Of a DNA stretch of 64,000 nt, positions 33,740 through 43,212 are shown in pieces (the stretch's first letter is position 1; the number at the start of each line of letters is the position of its first letter). Where the stretch lies: the NCBI GenBank assembly GCA_017416765.1, contig JAFQBE010000035.1, positions 1 through 64,000 on the forward strand. The letters are read 5' to 3'. Origin of the DNA: Clostridia bacterium. Lineage in GTDB: Bacteria; Bacillota; Clostridia; Oscillospirales; Acutalibacteraceae. Below the pieces are notes generated by a model. The model was given only the letters and a program-made list of their open reading frames with translations. It was not told the DNA's origin and ran no database searches. The position numbers and the translations under genes are program-made.

Positions 33740-35152
33740 TCAGTCCTCATCCTTTTCCCTCTGGCGCTTTGTAAACAGGCGGCGCTCATCTTCTTCATCA
33801 TCCTCGTCATCTTCTTCAACGGGAAGAATTTCCACCTTGAGCTTGCCTATGCGCTTATCTTCAAGGTTTAAAATGGTGAATTTAAGGTTTTTGTACTCAA
33901 GCTCATTCATTTCGCCATCCTTGGGCAGATAACCGAGCAGGCTGATAACAAAGCCGCCTATGGTATCGTATTCATCATCGGGCAGCTCAACGCCGACATG
34001 CTCATTAACCTCATCAATTGAGGTTGTACCGTCAACGGTGAAGGTGGTTTCGTCAATAACGGAGAATTCCTCTTCCTCGTTATCGTATTCATCCTGAATA
34101 TTGCCGACGATTGATTCAACAAGGTCCTCAAGCGTTACTATGCCCGCTGTGCCGCCGTATTCGTCAACTACAACAGCCATCTGCGTGCGTCGTGCAGTCA
34201 TTTCTTTAAAAAGCATTCCGCACTTCATTGATTCGGGAACAAAAAACGGCTCGCGCATAATTTTGCGCAGGCTTTCCTGCTTCGGCAGGGAAGAACCGAT
34301 ATAGCCTATAAGGTCCTTGATGTAAACAATACCTATGATTTTATCAAGGCTTTCTTCGTATACGGGTATACGGGAATAGCCCTCTTTTTCCGAAATTTCA
34401 ACAACATCCTGCACGGGGTCATTGACCTCAACGGCAGAAACATCGGTACGATGGGTCATAATATCGCCCGCATCAATATCATCAAACTCGAAGATATTGT
34501 TTATCATTTCCTTTTGCGTATCTTCAATTACACCCTTTTCGCCGCCGACATCAACCATCATGCGGATTTCTTCCTCCGTAACCTCTTCGGGTTCGGCATT
34601 CGGGTCAATGCCCATAACGCGCAGAATTGCGTTCATCGAAAGTGAAAGCACCTTGACAAAGGGCTTTGTAACAGACGCAACTACGGTAAGTATGCCCGCA
34701 ATGCGGAAGGAAATTTTTTCGGGGTTGTACATGGCTACACGCTTGGGAACAAGCTCGCCGAGTACAAGCGAAAAATACGATGTGATAAGTGTAATTACAA
34801 CCAGGCTGAAGCCGTCAATAACGCTTGCGGGAATACGGGTCAGCAGGGCAATTTTTTCCAATCCGTCTGAAAGCATGTCAACAAAGCTCTGCGATGCAGA
34901 AGCAGAGGACAGGAAGCCTGCAAGGGTAACACCTATCTGGATTGTTGAAAGAAAATTACTGGGATTTTGGGTAAGCTTTAAAAGTTTCTTTGCTTTTTTG
35001 TTGCCCTCCTGTGCCTGCTTTTCAAGCTTGGCATCGTTGAGGGATATGATTGCAATTTCGCTCATGGCAAAAAAAGCATTCACCAAAATAAGTACAAGCA
35101 AAAGCACTATTTTCAAAATAAGCGAAGTCGCAGACCCGGGGTCGCCGTCCAT
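33740..35152 (-). CDS. CNNM/CorC-type transporter-like protein with DUF21 and CBS domains
   Basis: A 470-residue membrane protein of the hemolysin C/CorC/CNNM group. Order: DUF21 membrane domain (ILVNAFFAMSEIAIISLNDAKLE and GVTLAGFLSSA), an acidic linker with EPEEVTEEEIRMMVDVGGEKG, two CBS domains (IMTHRTDVSAVEV; VVVDEYGGTAGIVTLEDLVESIVG) and a C-terminal CorC/HlyC domain (TFTVDGTTSIDEVNE, DTIGGFVISLLGYLP). Family members are linked to magnesium or cobalt efflux and sodium-magnesium exchange; 'hemolysin' is a historical label. The C-terminus is very acidic. GAAAGGAG lies upstream. It follows alr at 81 bp. Confidence 0.88.
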   Translation of the reverse strand: MDGDPGSATSLILKIVLLLVLILVNAFFAMSEIAIISLNDAKLEKQAQEGNKKAKKLLKLTQNPSNFLSTIQIGVTLAGFLSSASASQSFVDMLSDGLEKIALLTRIPASVIDGFSLVVITLITSYFSLVLGELVPKRVAMYNPEKISFRIAGILTVVASVTKPFVKVLSLSMNAILRVMGIDPNAEPEEVTEEEIRMMVDVGGEKGVIEDTQKEMINNIFEFDDIDAGDIMTHRTDVSAVEVNDPVQDVVEISEKEGYSRIPVYEESLDKIIGIVYIKDLIGYIGSSLPKQESLRKIMREPFFVPESMKCGMLFKEMTARRTQMAVVVDEYGGTAGIVTLEDLVESIVGNIQDEYDNEEEEFSVIDETTFTVDGTTSIDEVNEHVGVELPDDEYDTIGGFVISLLGYLPKDGEMNELEYKNLKFTILNLEDKRIGKLKVEILPVEEDDEDDEEDERRLFTKRQREKDED

Positions 35153-35233
35153 AAAAGACTTTCTCCTTTCAGTTTTGCGGTAAAAAACAGTTTTTGTTAC
35201 CGCCTTTTATTATTTATTTTTTATTAAAACATC

Positions 35234-36385
35234 TTATTCGATGATGTTTCCGTTTTTAATGTACACACGCGGTACACGCTTTGTAATATCGCAGACATAT
35301 TCGTAGTTAAAGCTGCCCGCCGTTTTTGCAAGCTCCTCAACCGTTAACCTTTCCTTGCCGCACACGCCTACAATTGTTACCTCATCACCCTGCTTTGCAT
35401 TGGGTATATCGGTAACATCAACCATAAACTGGTCCATACAGACTCTGCCCGTAACTGGTGCAGAGTGTCCGTTAATCAGCACCCTGCCCTTGTTTGTAAG
35501 CAGACGGGGATAACAGTCGCCATATCCGCAGGGAATGGTTGCAATTCTGCTGCGGCGCTTTGCCATAAATGCCGCACCGTAGCCGACGGTATCGCCCGCA
35601 TTTATCTCTTTGATATAGGCGATATGGCTTTTAATCTGCATAATGGGGGTAGTAGGCAGATTTTCAAACTTAACCTCGTCCGAGGGGTCAAGCCCGTAGG
35701 TTACAATACCGCAGCGCACCATATCCATACAGCCGCCGTCAAAATCCATTGTTGCGGCAGAGTTGTAAATATGGCGAAGCGGAATTTCAACGCCCTCTGC
35801 TTTAACCTTATCCGTAAAATCGGCAAATAGCTTTTTCTGCTCGTTTGCAAAGGATTTATCCGCAAAGTCGGCACAGGCAAGGTGAGAAAAAATACCCTTT
35901 ATTTCTATATTCGGCAAGGCTGCAATTTTTTTGATTTCTTCAAGGCTTTCATCGTTGGGTAAAAAGCCTATACGGTGCATACCGGTATCAATTTTAATAT
36001 GCACGCCCGCGGTTTTACCCGCAGCGGCAGCAATATCATTCAGTAGCTTTGCCGTAGAATATTCAAACACGGTTAAATCTATTTTGTTTTCAACAGCCTG
36101 CTCAAAAAGCTCAGGGAAGGCATAGCTTAAAACAAGAATCGGCTTGGTGATTCCGCTTTCGCGCAGCTGTATGCCCTCCTCAACCGTTGCCACACCGAAG
36201 GCGTATGCACTTGTATTTTCTTCAAGCGCCTTTGCAAGCGGCACAGCACCGTGACCGTAGGCATCTGCCTTTAAAATGACCATGACTTTAACACCGTCGC
36301 CTACTCTTTTCTGTACGGCGGCAATGTTTGCACAAGCGGCATCAAGGTCAATATAAGCGCAGACTCTGCTGAATTTGTTAGTCAA
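35234..36385 (-). CDS. alr: Alanine racemase
   Basis: PLP-dependent racemase that makes D-alanine for peptidoglycan, about 383 residues. The PLP Lys is Lys39 in VILKADAYGHG; the second catalytic residue is the Tyr of TVGYGAAF; HLACAD, GMHRIGF and the C-terminal GRVCMDQFMVDVTD are all standard. A TTG at 36385 with CAGGTGAT just upstream is taken as the start; another in-frame TTG at 36406 has no ribosome site. The promoter region between alr and metY is occupied by repeat words (36407-36535). Confidence 0.94.
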   Translation of the reverse strand: MTNKFSRVCAYIDLDAACANIAAVQKRVGDGVKVMVILKADAYGHGAVPLAKALEENTSAYAFGVATVEEGIQLRESGITKPILVLSYAFPELFEQAVENKIDLTVFEYSTAKLLNDIAAAAGKTAGVHIKIDTGMHRIGFLPNDESLEEIKKIAALPNIEIKGIFSHLACADFADKSFANEQKKLFADFTDKVKAEGVEIPLRHIYNSAATMDFDGGCMDMVRCGIVTYGLDPSDEVKFENLPTTPIMQIKSHIAYIKEINAGDTVGYGAAFMAKRRSRIATIPCGYGDCYPRLLTNKGRVLINGHSAPVTGRVCMDQFMVDVTDIPNAKQGDEVTIVGVCGKERLTVEELAKTAGSFNYEYVCDITKRVPRVYIKNGNIIE

Positions 36386-36406
36386 AATATCACCTGTTAA
36401 AAACAA

Positions 36407-36535
36407 ATTAAAAATTGAAAGTTGAAAATGTAAAATTAAGGGTCGCTTCGCTCCGGATTATATTTTTCGGGTGCGGGTGTCCCGCCAACAATTTTCCATT
36501 TTCAATTATACGTTTTACATTACGGAGTAATCGGT
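36407..36535. repeat. Intergenic repeat cluster B
   Basis: Between metY and alr. It holds A-rich AAATTGAAAGTTGAAAATG words, the 24-nt repeat at 36432-36455 (core AAGGGTCGCTTCGCTCCG), a small GC hairpin (GGGTGCGGGTGTCCCGCC) and the T-rich mirror words ATTTTCCATTTTCAATT. It appears to be a further copy of the clusters at 31500 and 61196. Confidence 0.65.
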
Positions 36536-37816
36536 TCAGCCGATTACTTCAAGTGCCTGCTCGATATCCGCAATAATATCCTCAACATTTTCAATGCCTA
36601 CGGAGAAGCGGATAAGGTCGGGCGAAACGCCGCATTCAACAAGCTCTTTATCGCTGAGCTGACGGTGAGTTGAGGAAGCGGGGTGAAGCACGCAGGTTCT
36701 TGCATCGGCAACGTGGGTAACAATAGCTGCAAGCTTTAAAGAATTCATGAATTCCTCTGCCTTTGCTCTGCCGCCCTTTACACCAAAGGAAACAACGCCG
36801 CAGGTGCCCTTGGGCATATACTTCTGAACAAGCGGATAATACTTATTATCGGGCAGACCGGGATAGTTTACCCATGAAATTTTATCGTTATTTGCAAGGT
36901 ACTCTGCAACCTTCTGAGCGTTTGCACAGTGTCTTTCCATACGCAGTGCAAGCGTTTCAAGGCCGAGGTTGAGGTAGAACGCATTCTGCGGTGCGGGAGT
37001 TGAACCGAAATCGCGAAGAAGCTGGGCAACGATTTTTGTAACATAGCCTGCCTTGCCGAAATCGCGTGTGTAAACTGCGCCGTGGTAGCTTTCATCGGGC
37101 TGAGTAAGTCCGGGAAATTTATCGTTCTGCTCCCAATCGAAATTGCCGCTGTCGATAACTGCACCGCCGATAATGGAAGCGTGACCTTCCATATACTTTG
37201 TAGTGGAGTGGGTTATGATATCTGCGCCGAATTCAAACGGACGGCAGTTAATCGGTGTGGGGAAGGTGTTATCAATAACAAGCGGTACACCGTGGGCATG
37301 GGCAAGCTTTGCAAACTTTTCAATATCGAGAACATCAAGTGAGGGGTTTGCAATTGTTTCGCCGAAAACAGCCTTTGTGTTGGGGCGGAATGCCTTTTCA
37401 ATTTCTTCCTCACTTGCATTTGGGTCAACAAAGGTAACCTCAATGCCGAGCTTGCGCATGGTAACATTGAAAAGGTTGAATGTGCCGCCGTAGATTGTTG
37501 CCGCGCTGATAAAATGGTCGCCCGCACCCATGATATTCACAAGGGCAAAGAAGTTTGCAGCCTGACCCGAAGAAGTCAGAACACCTGCAACACCGCCTTC
37601 AAGCATGGTGATTTTAGCGGCAACCATATCGTTTGTGGGGTTTGCAAGGCGGGTGTACATATAGCCGGGCTCAAGGTCGAACAGCTTTGCCATAGCCTCG
37701 CTTGTATCATATTTATAGGTTGTGCTCTGGTAAATCGGCAGAACTCTGGGTTCGCCGTTTTTGGGCTCATATGCGCCCTGAACACATTTGGTTTCAATTC
37801 TGTAGTTCTCTTTCAT
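36536..37816 (-). CDS. metY: O-acetylhomoserine sulfhydrylase (aminocarboxypropyltransferase)
   Basis: PLP enzyme of the Cys/Met metabolism family, 426 residues. It makes homocysteine from O-acetylhomoserine and sulfide (MetY), or cysteine from O-acetylserine. YQSTTYKYDTSE, MYTRLANPTND and the PLP-Lys site ITHSTTKYMEGH are in place, and the length and the insert FDWEQNDKFPGLTQPDESYHG favour MetY over MetB/MetC. GGAGAT lies before the ATG. No SAM riboswitch or T-box fits in the 64-bp gap to apgM. That gap holds a hairpin at 37855-37873. Confidence 0.9.
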   Translation of the reverse strand: MKENYRIETKCVQGAYEPKNGEPRVLPIYQSTTYKYDTSEAMAKLFDLEPGYMYTRLANPTNDMVAAKITMLEGGVAGVLTSSGQAANFFALVNIMGAGDHFISAATIYGGTFNLFNVTMRKLGIEVTFVDPNASEEEIEKAFRPNTKAVFGETIANPSLDVLDIEKFAKLAHAHGVPLVIDNTFPTPINCRPFEFGADIITHSTTKYMEGHASIIGGAVIDSGNFDWEQNDKFPGLTQPDESYHGAVYTRDFGKAGYVTKIVAQLLRDFGSTPAPQNAFYLNLGLETLALRMERHCANAQKVAEYLANNDKISWVNYPGLPDNKYYPLVQKYMPKGTCGVVSFGVKGGRAKAEEFMNSLKLAAIVTHVADARTCVLHPASSTHRQLSDKELVECGVSPDLIRFSVGIENVEDIIADIEQALEVIG

Positions 37817-37854
37817 CGGAAAAAATCTCCTTTTGATAGGATTATGCTTTTTGC

Positions 37855-37873
37855 GGACGCCCGATGGGCGTCC
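37855..37873. repeat. Palindromic hairpin between apgM and metY
   Basis: GGACGCCC-gat-GGGCGTCC, 8-bp perfect stem, followed by CTACAAATTA. It resembles the 'hairpin then CCTAC' repeats at 31514 and 46888. It may be a terminator for the minus-strand apgM transcript. Confidence 0.6.
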
Positions 37874-37880
37874 CTACAAA

Positions 37881-39089
37881 TTAATCATTTAAAAAATGCT
37901 TGATAAGACCAGGACCGTACTCAACAAAGTTGCCTGTTGCGGCGGCAGTTTTTTCGTTGATTGTTTCTACGCCGTTAATTTCGCCGTTCTTGTGGTAAAT
38001 CATATAGGGAACGGGGTCTGATGCGTGGGTTTTGGTCTTTATAGGTGTGGGGTGGTCGGGAAGAATCATAACCTTATAATCATCGTACTTTTCAAGTGCG
38101 TTAATCAGCATCGGAAGCACGCGTTCATCAATAATTTCGATTGAACGGACTTTGTTTTCAGGCTCGTTTCTGTGACCGCATTCGTCAGGTGCTTCAAAGT
38201 GCAGATAAACGAAATCACAGCCGCTTTCAAGCGCATCAATTGCCGCCTGTGCCTTGCCTTCAAAGTTTGTGTCGATGTAGCCCGTTGCACCCTCAACCTC
38301 GGGAACAAGCATATCCGCACCGATACCGATACCCTTGAGCAGGTCAACAGCGGAAACGATACAGCCCTTCATGCCGAACTTCTTTTCAAAGTTTTCGATT
38401 GTGGGCTTACTGCCTTCACCCCAGAGCCAGATTGAATTTGCAGGGCGCTTGCCCTCTGCCATTCTTTTGAGGTTTACAGGGTGGTTTTTGAGCAGGTCAT
38501 AGCTTTCGCGCATCATAGCTGTAAGCTTCTGCGCTGTGGGAGCAGTTGAAATATATGGGCCTACAACTCTGTCCGAAATATCGTGGGGCGGAGTCATTGT
38601 GCCGAGCTGAGTTGTGCCGCCGTGGTGGATAAGACAGTGGCGGTAGCTGACACCGGGGTAGAAATCAAATTCACCGCCGCCGAAATGCTCCTGAACGGTT
38701 TTGATTATCTCCGCAGCTTCCTCGCTGGAAATATCACCTGCGGAATAATCAACCATTGTTTTATCGTCATAATTTTCTTCGTCCGAAACGGTTACGAGGT
38801 TGCAGCGCAGCGCAACATCGGTTTCGCTCATTTCAACGCCGATGCTTATAGCTTCAAGCGGGGAACGGCCCGTATAGCAAACCTTGGGGTCGTAGCCGAG
38901 AACGCTTAAATTGGCAACATCACTGCCGGGCTTCAAGCCTTCTGCAACGGTACGGACAAGACCGACCTCACCCTTTTTAGCCATAGCATCAAAGTTTGGC
39001 TTTTTGGCGCATTCCATGGGAGTTTTGCCGCCAAGGGCATCAACAGGGTAATCTGCCATGCCGTCATACAGTACAACTGCGTATTTCAT
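37881..39089 (-). CDS. apgM: 2,3-bisphosphoglycerate-independent phosphoglycerate mutase, archaeal type
   Basis: Cofactor-independent phosphoglycerate mutase of the ApgM branch, 402 residues, converting 3- to 2-phosphoglycerate in glycolysis. It belongs to the alkaline phosphatase superfamily: VVLYDGMADYP is the first metal site, GLKPGSDVANLSVLGYDP carries the nucleophile Ser, and YLHFEAPDECGHRNE and ILPDHPTPIKTKTHASDPVP give the remaining metal ligands. The presence of the archaeal-type form rather than the GpmI type is common in Clostridia. It lies 39 bp after purL and may be cotranscribed with it. Confidence 0.92.
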   Translation of the reverse strand: MKYAVVLYDGMADYPVDALGGKTPMECAKKPNFDAMAKKGEVGLVRTVAEGLKPGSDVANLSVLGYDPKVCYTGRSPLEAISIGVEMSETDVALRCNLVTVSDEENYDDKTMVDYSAGDISSEEAAEIIKTVQEHFGGGEFDFYPGVSYRHCLIHHGGTTQLGTMTPPHDISDRVVGPYISTAPTAQKLTAMMRESYDLLKNHPVNLKRMAEGKRPANSIWLWGEGSKPTIENFEKKFGMKGCIVSAVDLLKGIGIGADMLVPEVEGATGYIDTNFEGKAQAAIDALESGCDFVYLHFEAPDECGHRNEPENKVRSIEIIDERVLPMLINALEKYDDYKVMILPDHPTPIKTKTHASDPVPYMIYHKNGEINGVETINEKTAAATGNFVEYGPGLIKHFLND

Positions 39090-39128
39090 TGATAAATCAC
39101 CTTAAATTTATTTATATGCAGAAATTGA

Positions 39129-42100
39129 TTATTTAAAATATTTAACACCGGATTCGAAAATCTTCTGATCCTTTTCAAACGGAACATTCTTGTAGAGGTT
39201 GTCGCCCTTACGCTCGCTGTGAGCCATCTTACCGAGAACTCTGCCGTCGGGACTTGTGATACCTTCAATAGCAAGTACAGAACCGTTGGGGTTGAAGGGA
39301 AGTGCATCGGCAACCTTGCCGTTTGTATCAACATACTGTGTGGCAATCTGACCGTTGGCAATAAGCTGTGCAATGTGCTTTTCGTCTGCAACGAATCTGC
39401 CTTCGCCGTGGGATACGGGAACAGCGTGGATATCGCCCGCCTCACACATTGAGAACCAGGGTGATTTGACCGAGGTTACACGGGTATATGCCATGTGTGA
39501 AATATGTCTACCGATTGTGTTGAAGGTAAGTGTGGGAGCATCCTCTGCCGTATCAACAATCTTGCCGTAGGGTACAAGACCTGTTTTGATAAGTGCCTGG
39601 AAGCCGTTGCAGATACCGAGCATCAGGCCGTCGCGCTGTTCAAGAAGAGCTGTAACAGCTTCCTTGACTCTCGGGTTTTTGAGTGCCGTTGCAATGAACT
39701 TACCTGAACCGTCGGGTTCGTCACCGCCGCTGAAACCGCCGGGAAGCATAATAATCTGTGAAGCGTTGATAGCCTTTACAAAAGCTTCCATACTTTCTTC
39801 AATATCAGCAGGTGTGAGGTTTTTGATAACAAGAATTTCAGCTTCTGCGCCTGCGTTTTCAAATGCGCGTGCAGAATCATATTCGCAGTTTGTGCCGGGG
39901 AATACGGGGATAATTACCTTCGGCTTTGCAACCTTGATTGCGGGAGCAGCTGTGTTGCGCTCTGTATAAAGCTCAACAGCGTCGCCGCCTGTCGGGCAGG
40001 CAGCATCTGTAGCAAATACACCTTCAAGCTTGTCTGTCCATGCTGCAATAAGGTCCTGAGTTGCAACCTTTTCGCCGCAAACGGTAAATACAGCATCAGA
40101 CTGAACAGTACCGAGCAGCTTACCGCCAACAGGGCTTTCACCTTCACATTCAATTACGAATGAGCCTGCAAGGGGAGCATACATTTCGCGCTTTGTGATA
40201 CCGCCTGCAAATTCAAAGCCGAACAGGTTGCCGAACGCCATCTTACATACGTTCGCGGCTGCACCGCCTTCTTTTACTACGGTTGCGCTGAGAATATTAC
40301 CTGCGCTTACATTTTCATAAACTGCGCTGATAAGTGCCTTTGCTTCATCCCATTCGGGAAGGAGAGTTTCTTTATTTACGGGCAGCTCAACAAGGTATAC
40401 CTTGCTGCCTGCCTTCTTGAATTCTGCGGAAGAAACCTTGCTTGCCTTTGCCATTGTAACAGCGAAGGAAACAAGTGTAGGCGGAACATCAAGCTCGTTG
40501 AATGAACCGGACATACTGTCCTTACCGCCGATTGAGGGGATACGGTATTTAAGCTGTGCCGTAAGTGCGCCGAGAAGTGCTGCTGCAGGCTTGCCCCAAC
40601 GCTCGGGAACAGCAGTAAGTCTTTCAAAATATTCCTGGAATGTAAGTCTTGCCTTGAACGGGTCTGCACCGATAGCGGCAAGCTTTGCAAGGGATTCGGT
40701 TACGGAGTATGCTGCTGCGTGGAAGGGACTCCAGCGGCTGAGCGCGGGAATAAAGCCGTAGCTCATTGCTGTAGCGCTGTCTGTCTTTCCGCCGGGTACG
40801 GGCAGCTTTGCACACATTGCTTCTTCGGGTGTGAGCTGGGTTTTGCCCGAGAACGGCATATTGACAGTAGCTGCACCGATTGAAGCGTCAAAGCGCTCTG
40901 CAAGACCAATCTGTGAGCATACCTCAAGGCGGGAAAGGTTAGCCTCAAGAGCTTCCGCACCGTCCTTATCGGAAAGAACAGCGGGTATAGCTTCACGGTA
41001 GTTATCCTCTGCCTTGGGTGCTGTGATTTTAGCCTGTGCCTTCTGTGTAACGCCGTTTGTGTTGAGGAATTCACGGCTGATGTTTACAATATTGTCACCG
41101 CGCCAGTACATGACAAGTCTTGCTTCTTCGGTAACCTTTGCAACAACTGTTGCTTCAAGGTTTTCGGTTGCGGCAAGTGCGATAAATTTATCAACATCGT
41201 TAGCATCAAGCACAACAGCCATACGCTCCTGCGATTCGGAAATTGCAAGCTCTGTGCCGTCAAGACCGTCGTACTTCTTTGTAACCTTATCGAGTTCGAT
41301 TTTAAGACCGTCTGCAAGCTCACCTATAGCAACGCAGACACCGCCTGCACCGAAGTCGTTACAGCGGCGGATAAGCTTTGCAGCATCGGGGTTGCGGAAA
41401 AGGCGCTGAAGCTTACGCTCTGTGGGGGGATTACCCTTCTGTACTTCTGCACCGCAGGTTTCGATTGATTCTGTATTGTGCGCCTTTGATGAACCTGTTG
41501 CACCGCCGCAGCCGTCGCGGCCTGTGCGTCCGCCCAGGAGAACAATGCAGTCGCCGGGAGCGGGAGTTTCACGCTTGACATTTTCTTTGGGTGATGCGCC
41601 TACAACTGCGCCGATTTCCATGCGCTTTGCCTTATAGCCTTCATCATAAAGCTCAACAACCTGACCTGTGGCAAGACCAATCTGGTTGCCGTAGGATGAA
41701 TAGCCGGCTGCTGCGCCGATTGTAATTTTACGCTGGGGAAGCTTACCCTCAAGTGTATCTTCAAAAGCTGCTGTGGGGTCACCGCTGCCGGTAACGCGCA
41801 TAGCCTGGTAAACATATGCTCTGCCTGAAAGCGGGTCGCGGATTGCACCGCCAAGGCAGGTTGCAGCACCGCCGAAGGGTTCGATTTCTGTCGGGTGGTT
41901 GTGGGTTTCGTTCTTGAACTGAACAAGCCACTGTTCGTCCTTACCGTCAACATCAACGGTAACTTCTATTGAGCAGGCATTGATTTCTTCACTCTCATCA
42001 AGGTCATTAAGCTCGCCCGCTTTTTTGATTGATTTTGCACCGATTGTACCCATATCCATGAGTGTGATGTCCTTTGCCTTACGGCCTGCATATACATCTT

Positions 42101-42881
42101 CACGGACCTTGAGGTATTCGTTCCATGCAGCTTCGATAACCGGACCTAAACCGTTCTGCTCAAACTCAACATTTTCAAGCTTTGTAAGGAAGGTTGTGTG
42201 GCGGCAGTGGTCTGACCAGTATGTATCAATAACCTTGAGCTCTGTGATACTGGGGTCGCGGCCTTCTTCGTTTTTGAAATAATCGCGGCAGAAGCAAAGG
42301 TCAGCCGCAGTCATTGCAAAGCCCATGGATTTGTGATAAGCGGCAACCTCTTCATCGCTCCATGTGATAAAGCCTTCAATACGCTTGATATCAGCAGGAA
42401 CTTCTGCAACGATATTGAGGTCAGCAGGCTTGTCCATTGATGCTTCGCGTGATTCAACGGGGTTGATAAGGTAGGCTTTGATTGCGCTGTATTCCTCATC
42501 AGTAAGCTCACCTTCAAAAATATAAACCTTTGCGCTTGCAACCGCAGGCTGTTCGCCGCAGGTAAGCAGGGCAATACACTGTGCCGCAGAGTCTGCTCTC
42601 TGGTCGTACTGACCGGGAAGATATTCGCTTGCAAGCACACGGCAGCCCTCGGGAATAACAAGCTCTGAACAGATTGTATCCGCATTGGGTTCGGAAAGTA
42701 CTGCGCTGCAGGCTCTTTCAAACTCCTGCTCGGTCAGCCCCTGAACATCATAGCGGTTAATAAGGCGGACGTTATCAAGCGAGACAATGCCGAGCGTTGA
42801 ACGGATATCGCTCAATACGCCGCCTGCTTCAACGTCGAAGCCTTTTCTTTTTTCAACAAAAATTCTCATAACTTCTTTCAT
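39129..42881 (-). CDS. purL: Phosphoribosylformylglycinamidine synthase, single-chain
   Basis: Large FGAM synthase of 1250 residues combining the PurS-like, PurL and PurQ parts in one chain; it catalyses the ATP- and glutamine-dependent fourth step of purine synthesis. The N-terminal PurS-like domain is followed by the catalytic core (DTYWSDHCRHTTF, FKNETHNHPTEIEPFGGAAT, GGRTGRDGCGGATGSS, GAGGVCVAIGE). The C-terminal class I glutaminase has Cys1091 in LGICNGFQAL and the VSHGEGRF His. The start is taken at 42881; a Met four codons later (MRIFVEKRKG) is an alternative, since neither has a strong ribosome site. It is transcribed away from murA. Confidence 0.95.
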   Translation of the reverse strand: MKEVMRIFVEKRKGFDVEAGGVLSDIRSTLGIVSLDNVRLINRYDVQGLTEQEFERACSAVLSEPNADTICSELVIPEGCRVLASEYLPGQYDQRADSAAQCIALLTCGEQPAVASAKVYIFEGELTDEEYSAIKAYLINPVESREASMDKPADLNIVAEVPADIKRIEGFITWSDEEVAAYHKSMGFAMTAADLCFCRDYFKNEEGRDPSITELKVIDTYWSDHCRHTTFLTKLENVEFEQNGLGPVIEAAWNEYLKVREDVYAGRKAKDITLMDMGTIGAKSIKKAGELNDLDESEEINACSIEVTVDVDGKDEQWLVQFKNETHNHPTEIEPFGGAATCLGGAIRDPLSGRAYVYQAMRVTGSGDPTAAFEDTLEGKLPQRKITIGAAAGYSSYGNQIGLATGQVVELYDEGYKAKRMEIGAVVGASPKENVKRETPAPGDCIVLLGGRTGRDGCGGATGSSKAHNTESIETCGAEVQKGNPPTERKLQRLFRNPDAAKLIRRCNDFGAGGVCVAIGELADGLKIELDKVTKKYDGLDGTELAISESQERMAVVLDANDVDKFIALAATENLEATVVAKVTEEARLVMYWRGDNIVNISREFLNTNGVTQKAQAKITAPKAEDNYREAIPAVLSDKDGAEALEANLSRLEVCSQIGLAERFDASIGAATVNMPFSGKTQLTPEEAMCAKLPVPGGKTDSATAMSYGFIPALSRWSPFHAAAYSVTESLAKLAAIGADPFKARLTFQEYFERLTAVPERWGKPAAALLGALTAQLKYRIPSIGGKDSMSGSFNELDVPPTLVSFAVTMAKASKVSSAEFKKAGSKVYLVELPVNKETLLPEWDEAKALISAVYENVSAGNILSATVVKEGGAAANVCKMAFGNLFGFEFAGGITKREMYAPLAGSFVIECEGESPVGGKLLGTVQSDAVFTVCGEKVATQDLIAAWTDKLEGVFATDAACPTGGDAVELYTERNTAAPAIKVAKPKVIIPVFPGTNCEYDSARAFENAGAEAEILVIKNLTPADIEESMEAFVKAINASQIIMLPGGFSGGDEPDGSGKFIATALKNPRVKEAVTALLEQRDGLMLGICNGFQALIKTGLVPYGKIVDTAEDAPTLTFNTIGRHISHMAYTRVTSVKSPWFSMCEAGDIHAVPVSHGEGRFVADEKHIAQLIANGQIATQYVDTNGKVADALPFNPNGSVLAIEGITSPDGRVLGKMAHSERKGDNLYKNVPFEKDQKIFESGVKYFK

Positions 42882-42952
42882 TTTCTGTCACCGCACCGTT
42901 TCTTTAAAGATTTAGTATATTTTAATATAATAAGTGCATTATATATTTTAGT

Positions 42953-42981
42953 ATTATAACATATCTTTTTGAAATTATAAA
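42953..42981 (-). promoter_or_regulatory. Promoter of purL
   Basis: Minus-strand perfect TATAAT (42958-42953) with an extended TGT and a weak -35 (TTTATA). The 331-bp purL-murA gap is AT-rich and otherwise shows only the divergent promoter. No purine riboswitch core was seen in the ~65-nt leader. Confidence 0.55.
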
Positions 42982-43075
42982 GAGATATTTTCAGTCATAG
43001 CGGAATTTTTATTAAAAAGAAACCTATGCTTTTTGTGAATTATTACAAAATTATTAAGATTTTCTTTTAAACCAC

Positions 43076-43104
43076 TATACAAATCCCTTTACTTATGTTA
43101 TAAT
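43076..43104 (+). promoter_or_regulatory. Promoter of the murA operon
   Basis: TATACA (43076-43081), 17 bp, TATAAT (43099-43104) with an extended TGT. The leader to murA is about 100 nt. Confidence 0.6.
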
Positions 43105-43212
43105 CACGAAGTTAATAGTGTCATTTTGTAACTTTTTCCCAAAATGCACTTTTTCTCACGCTTTGTATAAGCATTTTTCAAACTACCTGAAAGGAGCTGC
43201 CGTATAGTTATT

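Noticed and set aside
37817-37880. SAM riboswitch or T-box before metY
   Set aside because: The 64-bp gap is too short and contains only the GGACGCCC hairpin.
42882-43212. Purine riboswitch or PurR box before purL
   Set aside because: The leader is short and AT-rich, and no conserved riboswitch core or paired PurBox was found.
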